This document shows, piece by piece, positions 32,712-41,899 of a stretch of DNA of 47,581 nt; position 1 is the stretch's first letter, and each line of letters starts with the position of its first letter. The stretch is from DATKPE01 sp035524335 (lineage in GTDB: Bacteria > Bacteroidota > Ignavibacteria > UBA10030 > SZUA-254), in contig DATKPE010000046.1 in assembly GCA_035524335.1 (NCBI GenBank), positions 1 to 47,581 on the forward strand. The letters run 5' to 3'. Position numbers and translations under genes: made by a program. The notes beneath the pieces were generated by a model. That model did not search any database and was not told the origin of the DNA. It saw only the letters and a program-made list of their open reading frames with translations.

Positions 32712-33653
32712 TCATCGGTGGGCCGCCCGGCGAAGCCGGTCCATGACGGCTGTGCCAAGACCTTTGGATGCTACCTGCTGACAATAGATCACCGGGATCC
32801 CTTCCCGGTCGCAGAGGCGTAAAAACGCATAGAGCCTGTGTCCGTAGGATGCTGAGCTCCGGCAGACGAGCGTGCGCCGGAATTTCATCCGCGGACGATC
32901 GATACCGATATACGCCGCGTTCCGGGGATCCCGGACCTCTCCTGGAGATCGCACGATGACAACATCTGCAGCAGGGGCATAATGGCGGTATTTCATGCCG
33001 GGACTCTTAACGCGCCTGCTCCGGTTTTCGGTGTGGATCCTGATGGATGGAATCATCTTCCGGAGCTGTTCGACCGGGATCGCTCCGGTGCGGAGAATCA
33101 CCGGCCGGGCCGCGGTACAGTCGACCACCGTCGATTCGAGTCCGACGCGCGATCGGCCGCCGCGCAGAATGCAGGGAATCCGCCCGCCGAGATCGGTTTC
33201 GACGGCATGCCAGGTTGTCGGGCTCGGATGGCCCGACCGGTTTGCCGAGGGTGCCGCGACCGGACGGCCGCAGAGCTTCAGAAATTTCCGTGCAACCGGA
33301 TGGTCGGGCATCCGGATGGCGACGGTCGGCAGTCCCGCTGTCACCGCCGCCGGAACAGATTTCGTTTTCCGGACGATGACGGTCAGCGGGCCGGGAAAAA
33401 ACCGGTCGATCAGGAGACGCGCTGCGCGCGGCAGTGAGGAGGCGAGGAGCGACAGCTGGTCCCGGGCGGCGATATGGACGATCAGCGGATTGTCGTGCGG
33501 CCGCCCCTTCGCGCGGAAAATTTTCCTGACCGCACGATCGCTCAGGGCATCGGCCCCGAGACCATAGACGGTTTCCGTCGGAAATGCCGCGATGTCGCCC
33601 TTCCGGATGTAGCCGGCGGCAATGCGTTCGGATCTGGTGATGCGCGTTTTCAT
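32712..33653 (-). CDS. L-threonylcarbamoyladenylate synthase (Sua5)
   Basis: The 313-residue enzyme makes threonylcarbamoyl-AMP, the first step to the t6A tRNA modification. The YrdC/Sua5 domain shows AFPTETVYGLGADALSD, FRAKGRPHDNPLIVHI, FFPGPLTVIVRKT, VAIRMPDHPVARKF and APSANRSGHPSPT, with VGLESTVVDCTAARPVILRTG near the end. It is the long Sua5 form with a C-terminal domain (SPGMKYRHYAPAADVVI). ATG 33653 is at the expected place. It precedes the ABC-F gene. Confidence 0.95.
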   Translation of the reverse strand: MKTRITRSERIAAGYIRKGDIAAFPTETVYGLGADALSDRAVRKIFRAKGRPHDNPLIVHIAARDQLSLLASSLPRAARLLIDRFFPGPLTVIVRKTKSVPAAVTAGLPTVAIRMPDHPVARKFLKLCGRPVAAPSANRSGHPSPTTWHAVETDLGGRIPCILRGGRSRVGLESTVVDCTAARPVILRTGAIPVEQLRKMIPSIRIHTENRSRRVKSPGMKYRHYAPAADVVIVRSPGEVRDPRNAAYIGIDRPRMKFRRTLVCRSSASYGHRLYAFLRLCDREGIPVIYCQQVASKGLGTAVMDRLRRAAHR

Positions 33654-33674
33654 GACGGGGTTCGGACGGGGGGA

Positions 33675-33703
33675 AATATACGAAATATGCGCGCGGAAAT
33701 TAA
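33675..33703 (-). promoter_or_regulatory. possible sua5 promoter
   Basis: On the minus strand a good -10 TATATT (33680-33675) with a weak -35 TTAATT 17 bases upstream. The start point would be near 33668, 15 bases before the start codon. Confidence 0.4.
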
Positions 33704-33749
33704 ATCAGCCGGCGGGAGCGGTGCGGAGGAACGGCCCGCGGTCCGACCG

Positions 33750-34823
<1,074 letters not shown>

Positions 34824-34895
34824 TCAGAGTTGTCGATGAGGAGTTCCGGCCGGAATTCTGACCGCTATGATCTGCCGGTCCATGGCCTGCCGGAT

Positions 34896-34924
34896 ATGGT
34901 ACGAACTCATCGGGTGAAAATCAA
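34896..34924 (-). promoter_or_regulatory. predicted cysteine synthase promoter
   Basis: On the minus strand TTGATT (34924-34919), 17-base spacer, TACCAT (34901-34896), start about 34889. The -35 region reads TTGATTTTC. Confidence 0.65.
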
Positions 34925-34941
34925 GCATGGACCCGGAACCC

Positions 34942-35397
34942 TCAACGCGTCCTCTCCTTCCGGAAAAAGACGGCGAGGAACGTCAGTCCGCCGATGAGGA
35001 GCGCTCCTCCCATGGCGGTATAGGGGACCGAGAGATAGGTTTTCGACACAGCCGAGTTCCGCAGGAGATATCCTCCGCTCATCATGAGGCCGATGAGGAT
35101 GTATCCGCGCCGCGCGGTGAAGAGGAACACCGAAGGCCGTTCCGGCAGTGAGGATATCCGCGCTATGTTTCTCCGGGTGATTCTGGAGAAACCGAAGTAA
35201 TAGAAGATACAGCCTCCGGCGATTCCGATCGATTCGAGCAGAAAGGTCTCGCCGGGCGTCAGCGCCGATACCCAGAGCCAGCCGCGCGTGCAGAGGAGGG
35301 ATCCGACTCCGCACCAGATGATGCCGCTGACCGCGTACAGCCATCGCCGGGGAACGGGCCAGGCCCCGGCGCTCGTCTTCGTCTCTGCAGATTCCAT
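34942..35397 (-). CDS. small integral membrane protein of unknown function
   Basis: The 151-residue product has four hydrophobic segments at about residues 18-38, 50-68, 98-113 and 124-143. The N-terminal 14 residues are hydrophilic. Loop residues include FSRITRRNIARISSLPERPS and RRGYILIGLMMSGGYLLR. I do not recognise the family. It lies downstream of the small secreted protein (35497-35874) on the same strand, and the 99-base gap contains no clear promoter. It could be an accessory of an envelope system, but the context gives no further clue. Confidence 0.6.
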   Translation of the reverse strand: MESAETKTSAGAWPVPRRWLYAVSGIIWCGVGSLLCTRGWLWVSALTPGETFLLESIGIAGGCIFYYFGFSRITRRNIARISSLPERPSVFLFTARRGYILIGLMMSGGYLLRNSAVSKTYLSVPYTAMGGALLIGGLTFLAVFFRKERTR

Positions 35398-35496
35398 CGT
35401 GCCGTATCGTGAAGAAATGTGATGGTCTATCGGATCCGTTTTCGGAACGGTTCGTCAAGATAGGGAGAATTGCGGACTATTTCACCATCTGTCCGG

Positions 35497-35874
35497 TCAG
35501 CGGATCCCTGTGTCGAAAAAGAGTCTGATGCGGATGAGGGAATCGGGAGGGACGAGATAGAGTCCCTGCGGCCGCGGGATCATCGATTGCCGGAGAAGAA
35601 TGTAATATTCGCCCGGAGGAAGAAGCACCCTGAACCTGCCTCTTTCATCACTCGTCAGCGTCCGCACCGTGTCCTTCTGTTTTCCGAGAATGATAAGGGG
35701 GGTCGCTATGCGGAGAGGGAGAGGCGTCCAGTCCACCGTGATGGCCGGCGGCCCGGTCGTGTAGATCTGTCCCTCGATGCCGGACAGGTGGTGCCGGGTG
35801 CCGGACGTGTCTCCCGCGGGGGCGGGGGGAGAATACGAAAGGATCGTGAGAAGAGCCGCAAGGTGCAGAAACAT
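35497..35874 (-). CDS. small secreted protein with Ig-like carboxypeptidase-regulatory fold
   Basis: The 125-residue product has a signal peptide (MFLHLAALLTILSYSPPAPA) and a beta-rich domain with GQIYTTGPPAITVDW, TSDERGRFRVLLPPGEYYILL, which resembles carboxypeptidase-regulatory-like (CarboxypepD_reg) domains. These occur in envelope proteins of Bacteroidota. The exact role is unknown. It is followed by the small membrane protein gene; the gap of 125 bases to the upstream cupin gene contains no visible promoter. Confidence 0.65.
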   Translation of the reverse strand: MFLHLAALLTILSYSPPAPAGDTSGTRHHLSGIEGQIYTTGPPAITVDWTPLPLRIATPLIILGKQKDTVRTLTSDERGRFRVLLPPGEYYILLRQSMIPRPQGLYLVPPDSLIRIRLFFDTGIR

Positions 35875-35999
35875 ATGGGATATTCCGCCCGTACGCCGGG
35901 AGGGAATGCATCCGCCGGAGATGGGGCTTCCAATCGGCTGTTATACCGCCGAAAGGGTCGGTTTGTTCCCGGCCCGGCGGGACGCAGGCGGTACGCTTC

Positions 36000-36365
36000 T
36001 CAGTCGCTGTCCCGGTGCACCGTCAGGGGCGAAAACGCCGGAAGGCAGACCGCAATGTATTCCGCACCGTCGGTTCCCTCGGTGCTGTACTGGACCCATT
36101 CGCCCGCCTGCACAATGACCGCTTCTCCCGCCTTGATATCCCTGGAATCGCGGCGGGTTTTTACCCGGAGCGCTCCCTTCAGGACGATCGTGTACTCGCT
36201 GAATTCCGGTGTCTGGCCCGGTTCGATCCAGCCGGGAGGGCTGATCATCCGGGCGATGCTGAGGTCGGCGGTTTTGGAATTGACGCGGCCGATATACTCC
36301 TCGATGATTTTCGGCTTGTTGCCGGCGGCTTCGATGACGGAGGGTCTGTTGATATGTCGGATCAT
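36000..36365 (-). CDS. cupin-domain protein
   Basis: The product (121 residues from ATG 36365) is a single-domain cupin with SEYTIVLKGALRVKT, IKAGEAVIVQAGEWVQYS and EYIAVCLPAFSP. The usual metal-binding HxH motif of the first cupin box is not evident, so it may bind a ligand without the common three-His site. The frame extends upstream to 36407, but the first 14 codons look non-family. Its substrate is unknown. It is followed on the same strand by the small secreted protein gene. Confidence 0.8.
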   Translation of the reverse strand: MIRHINRPSVIEAAGNKPKIIEEYIGRVNSKTADLSIARMISPPGWIEPGQTPEFSEYTIVLKGALRVKTRRDSRDIKAGEAVIVQAGEWVQYSTEGTDGAEYIAVCLPAFSPLTVHRDSD

Positions 36366-36421
36366 ACGTGTTTGGAGGTTTGAACGTGTGTGATGGCCCC
36401 TGTACAACAGGGTTCCCGTGA

Positions 36422-37288
36422 TTATGCGTGCGTCAGCTTTTCTGAATATGCCCAGAGATCGTGCGCCGCCTGTTCGTCCGTCGCCCGGGCATCCGGAACA
36501 ACCGGCCGGTCGAGTTCGAAATACATATTATCCGCGCCCGCTCTGTTCCCGGATGCCGCCAGCCGAACGATCGCCGCGGCCGAAGGGTCTGCGTCGGAAA
36601 GGCTCCAGCCGAACAGTCGCAGGAACATGCGCCCCTGCCAGGTCGATGCGTAGATCGGTGTCCGTACTCCGCCCGGATGGACGGCCACTGCGGTCACGCC
36701 GCTCCCGGCGAGACGCTTCCGGAGCTCCAGCGTGAAAAGGATATTTGCCAGTTTGGATACTGCGTAAGCCCGGAACGGTTTGAAACGGCGCCGGTCCTGG
36801 AGCGTACTCAGGTCGAGGCGCGCGTACCGGTAGGTGGCCGAGGTGATGTTGATGATGCGCGCCGGGGCAGACGATCGCAATCGCCCGAGCAGAAGACCGG
36901 ACAGCAGAAAACCGGCCAGATGGTTGAGCGCAAAGGTCGACTCGACGCCGTCGGAGGTGGTGCGATAGGACGGGAACACGGCGCCTGCGTTGTTGATGAG
37001 GAGATCGAGGCGGTCGTAGCGGTTGAGGAACTCTTCCGCGACTCTCCGGACCCCGCGCTGTTCCGAAAGATCGCCGACGAGGAGGCCTGGCGCGGTTCCA
37101 GACGGCGGAAGGGCAAGTTCCCCGACTGCCGCGCGGCCGCGGGATTCCGTGCGGCTGACGAGAACTGTCGTTGCCCCGTGGGATGACAGGAGGGCGGCGG
37201 TCGCTTTTCCAATCCCGCCTGTCGCTCCGGTGATGAGGCAGACTTTGCCGGCGAACGAGGAAGGCCCGATGCCGTCGGAAGGCGTCAC
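36422..37288 (-). CDS. short-chain dehydrogenase/reductase (SDR)
   Basis: The 288-residue product is a classical SDR: cofactor motif CLITGATGGIGKAT, LDLLINNAG, the catalytic Ser in IINITSATYR and Tyr-Lys in YAVSKLAN, and VAVHPGGVRTPI near the end. The layout resembles retinol-dehydrogenase-like SDRs that use NADP. Substrate is not deducible. The start codon is GTG and overlaps the ettA stop by four bases (GTGA), so it is translated from the same message as ettA. Confidence 0.93.
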   Translation of the reverse strand: MTPSDGIGPSSFAGKVCLITGATGGIGKATAALLSSHGATTVLVSRTESRGRAAVGELALPPSGTAPGLLVGDLSEQRGVRRVAEEFLNRYDRLDLLINNAGAVFPSYRTTSDGVESTFALNHLAGFLLSGLLLGRLRSSAPARIINITSATYRYARLDLSTLQDRRRFKPFRAYAVSKLANILFTLELRKRLAGSGVTAVAVHPGGVRTPIYASTWQGRMFLRLFGWSLSDADPSAAAIVRLAASGNRAGADNMYFELDRPVVPDARATDEQAAHDLWAYSEKLTHA

Positions 37289-38958
37289 TGGCGGGTCAGC
37301 TTCTTGTACCGGATCCGGTGGGGACGGTCCGCCTCGACGCCGAGAAGCTTTCTCCGGTGCTCTTCATACTCCGAGTAATTGCCGTCGAACCAGGTCACCA
37401 TGCTTTCCCCCTCGAATGCGAGGATATGGGTCGCCACCCTGTCGAGAAACCAGCGGTCGTGAGATATGATCACGGCACAGCCGGCGAAATTCTCAAGCGC
37501 CTCTTCGAGCGCCCGGAGAGTGGTGACGTCGAGATCGTTGGTCGGTTCGTCCAGGAGAAGGACGTTGGCTTCCTCCTTCAGAACTTTGGCGAGGTGGACG
37601 CGGTTTCGTTCCCCTCCGGAGAGCACGCCGGTCGGTTTCTGCTGATCGGTGCCGCTGAAATTGAACCGGGCGACATAAGCGCGTGAATTGATGTCGCGGT
37701 TGCCGAGCTTCAGGATCTCCTCGCCGCCCGAAATTTCCTGCCAGATGGTCCTGGACGGATCGAGCGGTCTCTGCTGGTCGACGTACGCGAGCCGGACGGT
37801 TTCGCCGATGGTGATAGTGCCGGCGTCGGGTTTGTCGGCCCCGGTGATCATCCGGAAGAGGGTCGTTTTGCCCGCCCCGTTCGGTCCGATCACGCCGATG
37901 ATTCCGCCGGGGGGGAGGGCGAAATTGAGGTTCTCGCAGAGGACCGTCTCGCCGAAGGCCTTCGAGACATTCTCCGCGGTGATGACCGTGTTACCGAGCC
38001 GCGGACCGGGGGGAATGTAGAGTTCGACATCCTCGTGCCGCTTATCGCGCTCCTCGTCCAGCATTTTTTCATAGGCCGCGATCCGCGCTTTGCTCTTTGC
38101 GTGGCGGCCCTTGGGATTCATTCTGATCCACGCCAGCTCGTTGGCGAGAATCTTCTGCCGTTTGGATTCCTGTTTTTCTTCCACCGCCAGCCGCGCGCGT
38201 TTCTGCTCGAGCCAGGAGGAATAATTCCCTTCGAACGGGATGCCCTCGCCGCGATCGAGCTCCAGAATCCATCCTGCCACGTTGTCGAGGAAATAACGGT
38301 CGTGGGTGACGGCGATGACGGTGCCGGGATATTCGGCGAGGTGCTTTTCGAGCCATGCGACCGATTCCGCATCGAGGTGGTTGGTCGGCTCGTCGAGCAG
38401 GAGCACGTCCGGTTCCTGAAGGAGAAGCCGGCAGAGCGCGACCCGCCGCCGTTCGCCTCCCGATATGAGGTGCGTCGGCATATCGCCGGGAGGGCACCGG
38501 AGGGCGTCCATCGCCTGCTCCAGCTTGCTGTCGAGATCCCAGGCGTTGAGGTGGTCGATCCGCTCCTGGAGTTTGGACTGCCGTTCCAGCAGTGTGTCGA
38601 AATCGGCGTCGGGTTCCGAAAATTTTGCGCTGATCGCTTCGAATTCCTTCAGAAGGGCCGCGGTTTCGGCGACTCCTTCCTCAACGATCTCGCGGACATT
38701 CTTTGCGGGGTCGAGAACCGGTTCCTGCGGAAGGTAGCCGAAGGTGATTCCCTTCTGCGCAGTGATCTGGCCGAGATAATCCTTGTCGGTTCCCGCAATG
38801 ATCCGGAGAAGACTGCTTTTCCCCGACCCGTTGAGGCCGAGAACCCCGATCTTCGCCCCGTAAAAAAATGAAAGATAGATATCTTTCAGTACCTGGCGGT
38901 TCGGGGGATAGACCTTCCCCACTCCGACCATCGAAAAAATTATCTTATTGTCTGCCAT
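37285..38958 (-). CDS. ettA: EttA, energy-dependent translational throttle ABC-F protein
   Basis: The 557-residue product begins MADNKIIFSMVGVGKVYPP and has two ABC domains: Walker A GLNGSGKSSLLRIIAG and GPNGAGKTTLFRMITG, signatures ISGGERRRVALCRLLL and LSGGERNRVHLAKVL, Walker B VLLLDEPTNHLDAE and VLLLDEPTNDLDV. The linker contains AWIRMNPKGRHAKSKARI, the EttA-type region that contacts ribosomal RNA and P-site tRNA. EttA gates translation elongation when ADP rises. Length matches E. coli EttA (555). Confidence 0.95.
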   Translation of the reverse strand: MADNKIIFSMVGVGKVYPPNRQVLKDIYLSFFYGAKIGVLGLNGSGKSSLLRIIAGTDKDYLGQITAQKGITFGYLPQEPVLDPAKNVREIVEEGVAETAALLKEFEAISAKFSEPDADFDTLLERQSKLQERIDHLNAWDLDSKLEQAMDALRCPPGDMPTHLISGGERRRVALCRLLLQEPDVLLLDEPTNHLDAESVAWLEKHLAEYPGTVIAVTHDRYFLDNVAGWILELDRGEGIPFEGNYSSWLEQKRARLAVEEKQESKRQKILANELAWIRMNPKGRHAKSKARIAAYEKMLDEERDKRHEDVELYIPPGPRLGNTVITAENVSKAFGETVLCENLNFALPPGGIIGVIGPNGAGKTTLFRMITGADKPDAGTITIGETVRLAYVDQQRPLDPSRTIWQEISGGEEILKLGNRDINSRAYVARFNFSGTDQQKPTGVLSGGERNRVHLAKVLKEEANVLLLDEPTNDLDVTTLRALEEALENFAGCAVIISHDRWFLDRVATHILAFEGESMVTWFDGNYSEYEEHRRKLLGVEADRPHRIRYKKLTRQ

Positions 38959-39021
38959 GGCGATGCTGAAGTCTCACGTGGTATGGATGAAACGGGCGGA
39001 CAGGGTTCGAACCCGCCGGTG

Positions 39022-39978
39022 TTATTTGTTGATATGCTCGGTCTGATCGATCTTCCGCAGGTCGACGCCGAAGATGCCGTGATCCGAGGCGATGAACATG
39101 TCTGCGAATTTTTTACCGAAATGAATCTCGCCGTAGGTGTAGGAGGAGCGGGAATGGACCGTCTGAGAAAATGTTTCCTCCACGCCGGAGAGGAGGATCA
39201 GGATTTCCGTCTTTTCATTCGCCAGCGATTCGGGCGTCGCCCCGGCCAGCGGGCTCGTTGCGTCGATGGGATGAACGATGACCCAGTGCAGAGGGAAAAA
39301 GGTCACCTTCGTCCGCTCCAGGGCGAGCGGGTAGAATTTCCTGATTGCGCTCCCCCCGGGACCCCGTTCCGTGCGCGCGAGCGTCACCGTCGCATTGACC
39401 TCGAACAGTTCGCTGTTCCGCACGTTCGCGATCCGGAACATCAGACCGGTGCCGTCCCGGTAGGGGGCGATGACCGCATGGGTGCTGTACTTGATGCGGG
39501 CGCTCGGGCGCGAAAACCTGGCGAACAGAAGTCCGGTGGCAAGGGCAAATCCGAGGAGGCCGAGGACTGCCTCAAAACTGACGATGATATTTGCCGCCAG
39601 GCCGCGCGGTGCAAGATGTCCGTACCCGACCGTCGAGGAGGTCTGAACGCTGAAAAAGAAAGCCTCCAGAAACCGGTCCGCGGATGTGACGGCCTCTGAT
39701 CCGTGGAGGGCGTCGGCGCCGCAGAGGGTGTAGAGAAACGCGAAGAGGAGATTCATAAGCGCAAATCCGGCGAAGATGAGGAGGAAAAACCGGATCCACG
39801 TCATGGTCAGCAGATGATGGTAGAAATTCTGCGTGCGGTAGAAGGGCAGGCCGGTGCGGCGGACGTTGAAACTGCCGTCCCGGTTCAGAATGCGCCGGGA
39901 CGAATCGTCTGCGACCCTGGAGCCGAGCCCAAGATCCCGGTCGATCTCTTCCTGCCGGAGGGGTGGCACCGTCGCCAT
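39022..39978 (-). CDS. inward-rectifier-type potassium channel (KirBac)
   Basis: The product (318 residues from ATG 39978) matches KirBac channels: an N-terminal slide helix region (FYHHLLTMTWIRFFLLIF), outer helix, the pore with the selectivity filter TSSTVGYGHLAPRG, inner helix (IIVSFEAVLGLLGFALATGLLFARFS) and the C-terminal IgG-like cytoplasmic domain (LMFRIANVRNSELFEVNATV, HPIDATSPLAG). It is a homotetrameric potassium channel. The frame open further upstream lacks similarity and overlaps the DUF1684 gene. Its start is two bases after that gene's stop, so the two are an operon. Confidence 0.92.
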   Translation of the reverse strand: MATVPPLRQEEIDRDLGLGSRVADDSSRRILNRDGSFNVRRTGLPFYRTQNFYHHLLTMTWIRFFLLIFAGFALMNLLFAFLYTLCGADALHGSEAVTSADRFLEAFFFSVQTSSTVGYGHLAPRGLAANIIVSFEAVLGLLGFALATGLLFARFSRPSARIKYSTHAVIAPYRDGTGLMFRIANVRNSELFEVNATVTLARTERGPGGSAIRKFYPLALERTKVTFFPLHWVIVHPIDATSPLAGATPESLANEKTEILILLSGVEETFSQTVHSRSSYTYGEIHFGKKFADMFIASDHGIFGVDLRKIDQTEHINK

Positions 39979-39980
39979 TT

Positions 39981-40922
39981 TTATGAATGCCCTGCGTACA
40001 TTTTTTCGCCCGCTTCGACCCTCACCGGGAGCCGGTTCTGTTTCGGGGGAATCGGGCAGGTGGCGTACGGCGTGAAGACACACGGCCAGTTGTAAGCCTT
40101 GTTGAAATCCAGGATCACGGTGCCGTTCGAATCGGGAAGCGCCGTATAGAGCTGTCGCCCGTTGGCGTATGTTTCCGTTCCGTTGGTCGCGTCCCCGAAC
40201 ATGATGAAGAGCTGATTCTCGCTCCCCGTCTCCCTGACGGCGTCGAGCCGGCAGACGGAATCGCCGAGCGTGAAGACCAGCGCGCCCGGGCAGGTGTCGT
40301 CTTCGATCGTGTTGATGACCGAGGCGATCTGGATCAGTCTGGGCGGCCTGTATGCCTCGAACCTCGCACTCACGCGCCATTTCGCGTCGACGGGGTAGTA
40401 GTCGAGTCCCTTGAAATTCAGCCGCGGCGGATTGTCCCGGTCCTTCACCCTGACGCCGAAACGGTCGCTCCGGCGGATGACCTGGAATGTGACCGTTCCG
40501 GTTCTGAGTACGGTGGGTGGACCGGCGCCGTCCAGATCGTCACGAAGCGCGATGCTCGTGATCAGCGAGTCGCCGAGCCGCACATCCGCACCTTTCACGC
40601 TCTGAAACCGGAGCGTGCCGTGATCGAGGGAGATGATCCCGACCCGGGCCGGGGTCTTCCCGGAGGGAAGGACAACCGCGCTGGCGGGATCGCCGCCGAC
40701 GGTGTTTTCCCCCTCCCGGAGCCAGGAGAGTCCGCAGAGCGTGAGCCATCCGTCCTCGCGGAGGAGGCGGTCGTGCCGCAGGGTTCTCCACGCTTCGATC
40801 TCGTGCTGGTAGGCCGCCAGGTCGAGCGGAGGAGTCTTTTTCGCGCATCCGGAAACGGCTAGAACCAGGCACGCGATGGAAAACAGGAATGCCGGAAGAG
40901 ATGATGTCGGTTTCATAAGCAT
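39981..40922 (-). CDS. DUF1684 lipoprotein
   Basis: The 313-residue product has a lipoprotein signal (FLFSIACLVLAVSGC, Cys26) and the DUF1684 domain with W.TLRHDRLLREDGWLTL, GGDPASAVVLPSG, LNFKGLDYYPVD, IMFGDATNGTETYANGRQLY and the closing FNKAYNWPCVFTPYATCPI, a family signature. DUF1684 proteins are widespread in Bacteroidota and related groups; their function is not known. It precedes the KirBac channel gene by two bases. ATG 40916 is an alternative start two codons later. Confidence 0.9.
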   Translation of the reverse strand: MLMKPTSSLPAFLFSIACLVLAVSGCAKKTPPLDLAAYQHEIEAWRTLRHDRLLREDGWLTLCGLSWLREGENTVGGDPASAVVLPSGKTPARVGIISLDHGTLRFQSVKGADVRLGDSLITSIALRDDLDGAGPPTVLRTGTVTFQVIRRSDRFGVRVKDRDNPPRLNFKGLDYYPVDAKWRVSARFEAYRPPRLIQIASVINTIEDDTCPGALVFTLGDSVCRLDAVRETGSENQLFIMFGDATNGTETYANGRQLYTALPDSNGTVILDFNKAYNWPCVFTPYATCPIPPKQNRLPVRVEAGEKMYAGHS

Positions 40923-40943
40923 GGCCGGATTGATGAGTGCGGT

Positions 40944-40972
40944 AATATCGCAATTCTCCGGCAGACGGGCAA
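40944..40972 (-). promoter_or_regulatory. predicted promoter of the DUF1684-KirBac operon
   Basis: On the minus strand TTGCCC (40972-40967), 17-base spacer, GATATT (40949-40944), start about 40937. Confidence 0.55.
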
Positions 40973-40999
40973 CTTATCCCGCAGGGTGGAGCCGGGGGG

Positions 41000-41058
41000 A
41001 AAAAAAACGGCACACAACCGGCGCGCCGGTTTCAGATCCGGCTGCCGGCGGTGTGCCG
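41000..41058 (-). terminator. branched terminator of the FKBP gene
   Basis: On the minus strand an outer stem (CGGCACAC at 41058-41051 with GTGTGCCG at 41015-41008) encloses two small inner hairpins (CCGGCAGCCGG near 41048-41038 and the palindrome AACCGGCGCGCCGGTT at 41031-41016) and is followed by eight T residues (41007-41000). Confidence 0.8.
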
Positions 41059-41076
41059 GTCTGCTGATCAGAACGG

Positions 41077-41769
41077 TTACTTGATGGCGAGCAGTTCCAC
41101 TTCGAAGATCAGGACGGCGTTCGGACCGATCTGATGGCCCGCGCCCTGCGATCCGTATGCCAGCTCCGAGGGAATGAAGAGCTGATATTTGGAACCGACG
41201 GACATGAGCTGAAGAGCTTCCGTCCATCCCTTGATAACGCCGTTGACGGGAAATTCGGCCGGCTGGCCGCGCTTGATCGAACTGTCGAACTCCGTTCCGT
41301 CGATCAGCGTTCCGCGATAATGGACCTGGACGGTCTGTTCGGCTTTCGGTTTGGGGCCGGTTCCTTCCTTGATCACTTTATACTGCAGTCCGCTTGCGGT
41401 GACTTTCACACCTTCCTTCGTCTTGTTGGCGGCGAGGAATGCTTCACCCTCTTTCATATTTTTATCACCCATTTCCTTGTTTTTCGCTTCCTGTTTGCTC
41501 ATGAGATCCTTCTGGAATGACATCATGCATGTCTGTGCGTCGGAATCGCTGATCATGGTTTTGCCGCCGGCAATGACGTCCTTGATGCCCTGGGCAAGAA
41601 GTTCCGGATCGACGTCGATCGACTGATGTGAGAAGTCGCGGCCGATGTTCATCCCGATGCAGTAACTCACGCTGTCCTTGAACGATTTCATGTGTGCCTT
41701 GTCCTGGGTGCTTCCCTGGCACGCGATAAAAAATAGCGATATAACTATCGCGACCCATGCGAATTTCAT
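41077..41769 (-). CDS. FKBP-type peptidyl-prolyl isomerase lipoprotein (FkpA/Mip type)
   Basis: The 230-residue product has a lipoprotein signal (IVISLFFIAC, Cys17), an N-terminal helical dimerisation domain (residues 28-110; VSYCIGMNIGRDF, LLAQGIKDVIAG, SFQKDLMSKQEAKNKE) and a C-terminal FKBP domain (VQVHYRGTLIDGTEFDSS, GVIKGWTEALQLMSVG, FIPSELAYG). It should catalyse proline isomerisation and assist folding outside the cytoplasm, probably on a membrane. A GGAAGGATGAGGA ribosome site precedes the ATG. It has its own promoter and terminator. Confidence 0.94.
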   Translation of the reverse strand: MKFAWVAIVISLFFIACQGSTQDKAHMKSFKDSVSYCIGMNIGRDFSHQSIDVDPELLAQGIKDVIAGGKTMISDSDAQTCMMSFQKDLMSKQEAKNKEMGDKNMKEGEAFLAANKTKEGVKVTASGLQYKVIKEGTGPKPKAEQTVQVHYRGTLIDGTEFDSSIKRGQPAEFPVNGVIKGWTEALQLMSVGSKYQLFIPSELAYGSQGAGHQIGPNAVLIFEVELLAIK

Positions 41770-41836
41770 TCCTCATCCTTCCAAATTAAGTGAAAAAAGG
41801 GGTCAAAGGAGGTCCCCAGACCCGTTGTGGTCTGTT

Positions 41837-41865
41837 AAAGTAACATTTTGCCCGGGGATATCCAA
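41837..41865 (-). promoter_or_regulatory. predicted promoter of the FKBP gene
   Basis: On the minus strand TTGGAT (41865-41860), 17-base spacer, TACTTT (41842-41837). Start about 41830, giving a leader of about 60 bases that contains AGACC...GGGTCT, a small hairpin. Confidence 0.65.
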
Positions 41866-41899
41866 ATTCCGGGCCTGGTTCCGGCCTTTCCGGGCCGTC

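Noticed and set aside
38975..38980. CACGTG core like the centre of a parS site
   Set aside because: Flanking bases match the parS consensus poorly (about four of ten), and the site is far from parAB.
38993..39019. Sequence GGGTTCGAACCC inside GC-rich arms, like a tRNA T-arm
   Set aside because: No acceptor, D or anticodon stem can be built on either strand around it, and part of it overlaps the end of the KirBac gene. It is a GC-rich hairpin or chance match.
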